A stretch of 64,000 nucleotides of DNA from CBDCVN01 sp965223045 (GTDB lineage: Bacteria; Deinococcota; Deinococci; Deinococcales; Trueperaceae). This document shows positions 59,119-64,000 of the stretch, one piece after another (the first letter of the stretch is position 1; every line of letters begins with the position of its first letter). The notes beneath the pieces are model-generated. The model was not told where the DNA came from, did no database searches, and saw only the letters and a program-made list of their open reading frames with translations. The stretch is taken from contig CBDCVN010000013.1 in the NCBI GenBank assembly GCA_965223045.1, positions 1,116,001 through 1,180,000 on the forward strand, written 5' to 3'. The translations under genes were made by a program, and so were the position numbers.

Positions 59119-60897
59119 ATGACCTTAGACGATCTACCTGTTCTACCTTTAGAGTCTGGTTGCTATTTATTTCATGACGATAAAGATATTGTCATATACG
59201 TTGGTAAAGCTATTAACTTGCGTAATCGCGTACGCAGCTACTTTAGCGACAAAGCCGCCAAAAAACCCCAGCTTATCCGTAGGCGAGCTAAGTACTTAGA
59301 GTTCATCACTGCCAAAAGTGAAACTGAAGCACTTATTTTAGAAGCAAATTTAATAAAAGAATACAAACCCCACTTTAATGTACTCCTAAAAGATGATAAG
59401 CACTATCCTTTTTTGAAGCTTAGCAAAGAAAAATATCCTATGCTTATTTTTACCCGCAAGGTGCAAAAAGATGGTGGTGAGTACTTTGGACCCTACCCTA
59501 ATTCTAGAGCAGTTCAGCGAGTGATAGAACTCATTTATTCTCTTTTCCCTTTAAGGCAAAATAGCGGCTATCCTATGCAAAAGCGTAAAAAGCCTTGTTT
59601 ACGTTTTCATATGGGACGCTGTTTGGCACCTTGTGTGAACGAGGTTTCCCCTGATGAATACACCAAAGCTGTCAAGCAAGTGCGGGCTTTTTTAGAGGGG
59701 CGTGTTGAAGATGTTATTTTAGATTTAAAGAGTGATATGCAATCAGCAGCAAATAGGCAAGACTTTGAGCTAGCTAAGATTTATCGTGATAGATTAGGAG
59801 CAATAGAGCGTTTGAGTACCTATAGCAGTGATGCTTTACATGCTCGAGGTGATGATCTTGATTTTTTAGGAGTCGCTCAAGCAGGCAATTTTGCTATGGT
59901 GCAGCTTTTTCAAATGCGCATTGGACGGGTGGTAGGTCGTGACAAACGTTTTTTAACAAACGCCAACGATGCTAGTTCAGCAGAGCTTTTAGACTCCTTT
60001 ATGTCAAGCTACTATAAGCAAGCTACCCATATACCTCCTCTGATTCTTATACCAGAAGGCGAGGTAGAAATAAATTTGTGGCAAACCTTTTTGAGTGAGC
60101 GATCTAAACATAAGGTAGAACTTCGAGTTCCTCAACGAGGGGAAAAAGTTGAACTTATGGAGATGGCAAGTCGTAATGCTAAAACTAGTTTAGAGGCTGA
60201 ATTAGCGCTTTTAGAAAAGCGGGGTGAAGCACCGGGTGTCAAAGAATTGCAGCGTTTAGCTGAACTAGAAAATCAGCCTTACCGCATAGAAGGCTTTGAC
60301 ATTTCTAACTTAATGGGTGAGCACACTGTAGCAAGCATAGTGGTTTTTGAAGGAGGTAGAGCTAGAAAGAGTGAGTATCGTAAAATGCGTGTTACTGGTC
60401 TAGATAAACCTGATGATTTTTTTGCTATGCATCAAGTTATCTATCGTCGTTTTACAGGCTCTTTAGCAGATAAAATGCCTTTGCCTGACCTTTTATTAAT
60501 TGATGGTGGTAAAGGGCAGCTTAGTGCTGCGAGGCGAGCCTTAAATGAAGCTGATTTAGATTTCCCTATGCTAGGATTAGCTAAACGCCATGAAACCATT
60601 ATCCGTGAGGGAAAATCTGAGATACTAGTACCTGAAACCCACCCTGCTTTAAGATTATTAATAAATATCCGCGATGAAGCACATCGCACTGCTGTAGGAT
60701 TTAATCGCAAACAACGTACTAAAGCCATGAAAAAAAGCATTCTTGACGATATTACAGGTATAGGACCCAAAAAGCGTGATTTGCTTTTAGAGAATTTTTC
60801 TAGTATTGATGAGATTAAACAAGCTGATTTAAAGTTGCTCAGTGATTTGGTGGGTAGTAACACTGCTAGGGCAGTAAAAGACTACTTATCTAAGTAA
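59119..60897 (+). CDS. uvrC: Excinuclease ABC subunit UvrC
   Basis: Incises DNA on both sides of UvrAB-marked lesions in nucleotide excision repair. 592 residues, normal length. N-terminal GIY-YIG nuclease (GCYLFHDDKDIVIYVGKAINLRNRV), the Cys cluster KKPCLRFHMGRCLAPC, a UVR motif (~200-235, MQSAANRQDFELAKIYRDRL) for UvrB contact, the RNase H-like 5' nuclease (GFDISNLMGEHTVAS, LLIDGGKGQLSAA, LAKRHE) and C-terminal helix-hairpin-helix motifs (ILDDITGIGPKKRDLLLENF). ATG at 59119 without an obvious ribosome-binding site. Its 3' end overlaps the convergent VWA gene by 8 bp. Confidence 0.95.
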   Translation: MTLDDLPVLPLESGCYLFHDDKDIVIYVGKAINLRNRVRSYFSDKAAKKPQLIRRRAKYLEFITAKSETEALILEANLIKEYKPHFNVLLKDDKHYPFLKLSKEKYPMLIFTRKVQKDGGEYFGPYPNSRAVQRVIELIYSLFPLRQNSGYPMQKRKKPCLRFHMGRCLAPCVNEVSPDEYTKAVKQVRAFLEGRVEDVILDLKSDMQSAANRQDFELAKIYRDRLGAIERLSTYSSDALHARGDDLDFLGVAQAGNFAMVQLFQMRIGRVVGRDKRFLTNANDASSAELLDSFMSSYYKQATHIPPLILIPEGEVEINLWQTFLSERSKHKVELRVPQRGEKVELMEMASRNAKTSLEAELALLEKRGEAPGVKELQRLAELENQPYRIEGFDISNLMGEHTVASIVVFEGGRARKSEYRKMRVTGLDKPDDFFAMHQVIYRRFTGSLADKMPLPDLLLIDGGKGQLSAARRALNEADLDFPMLGLAKRHETIIREGKSEILVPETHPALRLLINIRDEAHRTAVGFNRKQRTKAMKKSILDDITGIGPKKRDLLLENFSSIDEIKQADLKLLSDLVGSNTARAVKDYLSK

Positions 60898-62047
60898 CCT
60901 CACTACGATTTGTAACTATACCTCTAACTGCTGCCCACTGTCCTAGATCTTGATGATTCATAACTGCAGCCATTAAATCAGGAAAAACATTAGGGGTACA
61001 CGCAAAAGCAGCAATTCCTAATTCTGCAAAGACTTCAGCAACATTGTGACTATAACTTGGTGCACCATCATCACTTAAAGCTAGTAGAGTTACCACCTGC
61101 ACACCAGAATTTACTAATGCAGCAGCTCTTCTTAGCATTTGCTTTTCATTACCACCTTCATAAAGATCACTTATTAGTATTAGAATGCTTTCTTTTGGGC
61201 GTGTTACCAGTCCTTGGCAATAAGTAAGAGCTTGATTTATGTCAGTGCCCCCTCCTAGCTGAATACCAAATAACACATCAACAGGGTCATGTAGATCATC
61301 AGTCAAATCAACAATTGATGTATCGAAAACCACCATACGAGTTGACACTGCTGGAATTGAAGCTAATACAGCTCCAAAAATGCTGGCATAAACTACTGAA
61401 CTAGCCATTGAGCCACTTTGGTCTATACATAAAATAATATCTCGCATAGAGGTGCGTCTTTTACGGCCAAAGCCAATTAATCTTTCAGGGATGATGGTTT
61501 TGTAATCAGGTTGATAGTGTTTTAGGTTGGCATGAATTGTGCGCGACCAATCGATTTCGTTGTGGCGTGGTCTAAAGTTGCGTACATTACGATTGAGACT
61601 ACCTATAATAGCCTGCCTCATAGGATCTTTTAATTTCTTTAGCAGCTCATCTACAACTTGTTTTATAACTTGCCTTGCTGTTTCTTTAGTTTTAGCAGGA
61701 ATAACACCTCTTAAGGCGATAAGATTAGCAACAAGGTGTACGTCGGGTTGGACAGCTTTAAGCGTTTCTGGCTCGAGCAACATTTGCTTCAAATTTAGGC
61801 GCTCGAGCGCATCTTTTTGCATAACCTGCACTACCGAAGAAGGAAAATACTTACGAATATCTCCTAACCAGCGAGAGACTTTAGGAGCAGAGCTACCTAA
61901 ACCACCTTTCCTTTGGGCATCATAAAGAGCGCCAAGACAATCATCTATAGCTAAATCTGATTTGCTTAAGGGAAAACCAATACCGTCAGCCTCGCCCCCA
62001 CCCAAAATGATGCGCCAACGGCGCAGGCGCTCACTTTGCTTATTGAT
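60890..62047 (-). CDS. VWA-domain protein, apparently starting at a non-canonical codon
   Basis: The first usual start is a TTG at 62005, but the frame is open to a TAG at 62069 and encodes NKQSERLRRWRIILGGGEADG. ERLRRWR(L/I)ILG is, from memory, the conserved N-terminus of this VWA family, so the real start is probably upstream, perhaps ATC at 62047. The C-terminal half is a von Willebrand A domain with the MIDAS motif DQSGSM and Thr/Asp partners (GGGTDINQA, ISDLYEGG). Such stand-alone VWA proteins normally work with a MoxR-type AAA ATPase, none of which is in view. Upstream TPR gene ends within this stretch. Confidence 0.7.
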   Translation of the reverse strand: MNKQSERLRRWRIILGGGEADGIGFPLSKSDLAIDDCLGALYDAQRKGGLGSSAPKVSRWLGDIRKYFPSSVVQVMQKDALERLNLKQMLLEPETLKAVQPDVHLVANLIALRGVIPAKTKETARQVIKQVVDELLKKLKDPMRQAIIGSLNRNVRNFRPRHNEIDWSRTIHANLKHYQPDYKTIIPERLIGFGRKRRTSMRDIILCIDQSGSMASSVVYASIFGAVLASIPAVSTRMVVFDTSIVDLTDDLHDPVDVLFGIQLGGGTDINQALTYCQGLVTRPKESILILISDLYEGGNEKQMLRRAAALVNSGVQVVTLLALSDDGAPSYSHNVAEVFAELGIAAFACTPNVFPDLMAAVMNHQDLGQWAAVRGIVTNRSEVT

Positions 62048-64000
62048 TAGCTTTTTGCCTAGATTCTTCTAGAATTTGGCCTAGAGTTAGGCTAGTATTA
62101 GTATTACTAACTTGCAAGTTAAATAAATCAGGCTCTAGCTGAAATGCTTTCTCGAGTGGGGCAACAACATGTTCATAACGCCCTAGAGTATAATTTACTA
62201 GACCTAAGTTTAGCTGGGCATCAGCATTTTCAGCATTAGTATTAATAGCACGCTGCAAATAATCAAGCGCTTTATCATAACGGCTAATTCTATAGTAAGC
62301 AAAGCCTAAGTTGCTTAGGATAATGTCATCATTAGGTAAGTCTTGTAGAGCACGCTCATAACCTTCTATAGCCCTCTGCTCTTCTCCATTAGCTTGCAAT
62401 GCCACAGCATGATAAAAAGCTAGTAGAACATTATCTTCCAAGGCTCTTGCCTCAGAAAAATTGCTAATGGCAGTGTTAAAATCTCCTGCTTGATAGGCTT
62501 GTAACCCTGAATCAAAAAGACTGCGTTGCTCATCTGTTAATGGTGTAACATCAGCACTTACAGGTGAATTAGTAGGAGTAACTGGGCTAGTAAACACATC
62601 TCCAGAAGCCAACCCTTGTCTCAGTTCTCCTGCTTGATTTGAATTAGGATCTAGGGTTAAGGCTTTATCTAATACATTTATAGCTTGATCAGTACGTCCT
62701 ACACGCGATAAGGCCACGCCATAGACAGTTAAAAAATCTACATCTTCACTTAAAGTGGGTAAGAGTGGTTCGAGCGTTTCTACGGCTGCTTCGTTTTGCC
62801 CTGCCTCTAAGTAAATTTGGCCTAAGTTAATTTGTAAGGTGTTGCTTTGTAAATTAGGACTCGAGTTTTCAATAACTTGTTTTGCCTCGTCTATCCTACC
62901 TGAACCTGCATAAGCAATGGCCAATTGATTAACAACCTCAAGATCATTAGGAGAAAGAGCATATGCTCTTTCCAAAGCAATAATTGCTGAAGTAAGGTCA
63001 TTCTTACGCTCATAAAGCTCAGCTTCGGCTATTAGCGGTTGGACACTTTGGGGATAGGACTGTTGTCCTTCACGAATGATATTAAGAGCATCATCGAAAG
63101 CTTCTAATGGCAAGGAAACTACTAAGCGATAGAGATCTGGAGAAGATCTGCTAGCTAAAAGCTCATGCAAGTAAGATACAGCCTCAGCGCTATAACCTAA
63201 GCGGCTAGCCTCTCTAACAAAAGCACTATGGAGTTGTATTGAACTGGGTAACTTCTGAGCACCATCACGCAAAGTTTGAACTGAGCGGGGGTCTTGCTGC
63301 TTGCCTTGCAATCTGGCTAACTCAAAATAGGCAGCCTCCAGTCTTGGGTTAACACTTATAGCCATTTGCAGATCTTGCTCAGCAGCTTCAATGTCATCAG
63401 TGAAGCTAGCTCTACCTAACAAAGCTTCAGGATGTATAGGATTTAAGCTTAAAGCTTTATCATAAGCATCTATAGCAGCAGAGATATCATCGTTTGCCTC
63501 TAAAAGAATAGCATACACCAGCAAAGCTTCAATATCTTCAGGAACATACTGGGTAGCTAGCTGGGCAATATTTAGTGATTCTTTAGGGGAATTGCTTAAG
63601 GTAAGACCTCGAGCTTTTTCAATCAAAACCCAACTCGAGCTACTATCTAAACTAGCGGCAGCCTCAAGCTGGACATTGCTAGGTGGTATAATACGACTCG
63701 AGGATAAAGCTACAACCTGCAAACTTGGTAAAGAAGGCGTTTGTAAAAGCACTTTATCAAACTCGGCCTTGTCACTCTCACTTAAAGCTATTTCTAGTTG
63801 GCTCACTACAGTATTTGCCACCACACTTAAAAGCTGCTTAGGGTTATCCATAGCACCACTTAGAAAAACATCTTCTTTATCAGGATAATTAGGTCCAACA
63901 AAGCCAAGTTGTACCTCAGCGTTACCATCTTTAGGAGTAATGCGTCCACTAACAATTACATCAGCATTATAAGCTGCTAGCATAGGTCCGCTATCAAGAC
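62040..64000 (-). CDS. TPR protein with CsgG-like N-terminus (runs off right edge)
   Basis: The frame continues past 63983 (ATG) to the window edge as LDSGPMLAAYNADVIVSGRI, without a ribosome-binding site at that ATG, so the true start is outside. The first visible ~100 residues (ADVIVSGRITPKDGNAEVQLGF... QLLSVVANTVVSQLEI) resemble the CsgG/TolB-type assembly domain that computes a per-lipoprotein response. Residues ~150-640 are about 14 TPRs, with a Pro/Thr-rich linker near 480 (SPVTPTNSPVSADVTPLTD). Probably a periplasmic scaffold. It overlaps the start of the VWA gene, so the two are likely one operon. Confidence 0.7.
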   Translation of the reverse strand, partial: LDSGPMLAAYNADVIVSGRITPKDGNAEVQLGFVGPNYPDKEDVFLSGAMDNPKQLLSVVANTVVSQLEIALSESDKAEFDKVLLQTPSLPSLQVVALSSSRIIPPSNVQLEAAASLDSSSSWVLIEKARGLTLSNSPKESLNIAQLATQYVPEDIEALLVYAILLEANDDISAAIDAYDKALSLNPIHPEALLGRASFTDDIEAAEQDLQMAISVNPRLEAAYFELARLQGKQQDPRSVQTLRDGAQKLPSSIQLHSAFVREASRLGYSAEAVSYLHELLASRSSPDLYRLVVSLPLEAFDDALNIIREGQQSYPQSVQPLIAEAELYERKNDLTSAIIALERAYALSPNDLEVVNQLAIAYAGSGRIDEAKQVIENSSPNLQSNTLQINLGQIYLEAGQNEAAVETLEPLLPTLSEDVDFLTVYGVALSRVGRTDQAINVLDKALTLDPNSNQAGELRQGLASGDVFTSPVTPTNSPVSADVTPLTDEQRSLFDSGLQAYQAGDFNTAISNFSEARALEDNVLLAFYHAVALQANGEEQRAIEGYERALQDLPNDDIILSNLGFAYYRISRYDKALDYLQRAINTNAENADAQLNLGLVNYTLGRYEHVVAPLEKAFQLEPDLFNLQVSNTNTSLTLGQILEESRQKANQ

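Larger units (their letters stand above)
1499..63699. repeat. Dispersed palindrome CTCGAG / GCTCGAGC
   Basis: By eye about 42 copies of CTCGAG in the window and about 14 of the full octamer GCTCGAGC (for example 1593, 1777, 2395, 7553, 19481, 23122, 23413, 34449, 34733, 41769, 42183, 57484, 61771, 61800; approximate starts). With about 38% GC, chance would give roughly 8 and fewer than 1. None lies in the IS elements. See findings. Confidence 0.7.

Noticed and set aside
61539..61925. 128-codon plus-strand ORF opposite the VWA gene
   Set aside because: Mirror of a well-supported coding sequence; composition and lack of start signals argue against it.

Overview
The window looks like chromosome from an AT-rich (roughly 38-40% GC by eye) diderm bacterium. 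The best guess, an inference only, is a low-GC member of Deinococcota or a neighbour. Reasons: an lptB gene directly followed by a DUF3084 coiled-coil gene, aqualysin-type S8 proteases, a DUF5693 membrane protein, a beta-barrel protein ending in Phe, many lipoproteins, and several start codons lying 5-6 bases after a -10 box (leaderless-type promoters). No rRNA, tRNA or CRISPR was seen.

Layout. 1-8.3 kb: leftward operon of a beta-barrel-like protein, a 2232-residue PKD-repeat surface protein and a truncated secreted protein. 8.6-10.5 kb: DUF5693 membrane protein. 10.5-15.1 kb: a nest of mobile elements (IS4-like, two related ~1 kb IS5-like elements A and B, a 159-bp MITE). It can be unpicked base by base: excising each element with one target duplication restores reading frames. 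14-17.3 kb: a small leftward operon resembling a pilus or surface-fibre cluster in which every gene is broken (IS insertion, single-base frameshift, dinucleotide-tract frameshift). 17.7-20 kb: lptB and DUF3084. 20-26 kb: IS1634- and IS701-type elements around a lipoprotein, an orphan ABC ATPase and a second lipoprotein. 26-30 kb: sugar-nucleotide epimerase and an AfsR-like BTAD/NB-ARC regulator. 30.5-35 kb: livHMGF branched-chain amino-acid transporter without a binding protein; LivH carries an unusual ~330-residue membrane insertion. 35-43 kb: three paralogous secreted S8 proteases with different C-terminal modules. 44-51 kb: operon of a membrane-anchored BTAD-TPR regulator, a FecR-like/TPR protein and a secreted TPR-CHAT protease. 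51-55 kb: VapBC-type module and a full-length AfsR-like regulator. 55-59 kb: three secreted proteins. 59-64 kb: uvrC, a VWA protein and a TPR protein running off the edge.

Two genome-scale signals stand out. (1) Four secreted-protein genes, plus one orphan copy split by the IS1634 element, share one promoter design: two pentamers (GTAAC/GAAAC-like) exactly 11 bp apart, then exactly 9 bp, then a -10 box, then a hairpin at the likely 5' end of the RNA. That is the operator geometry known for SARP/BTAD activators, and three BTAD proteins are encoded here. The leader hairpins covary between copies. (2) The palindrome GCTCGAGC is strongly over-represented in the host genes and absent from every IS, reminiscent of the cyanobacterial HIP1 octamer.
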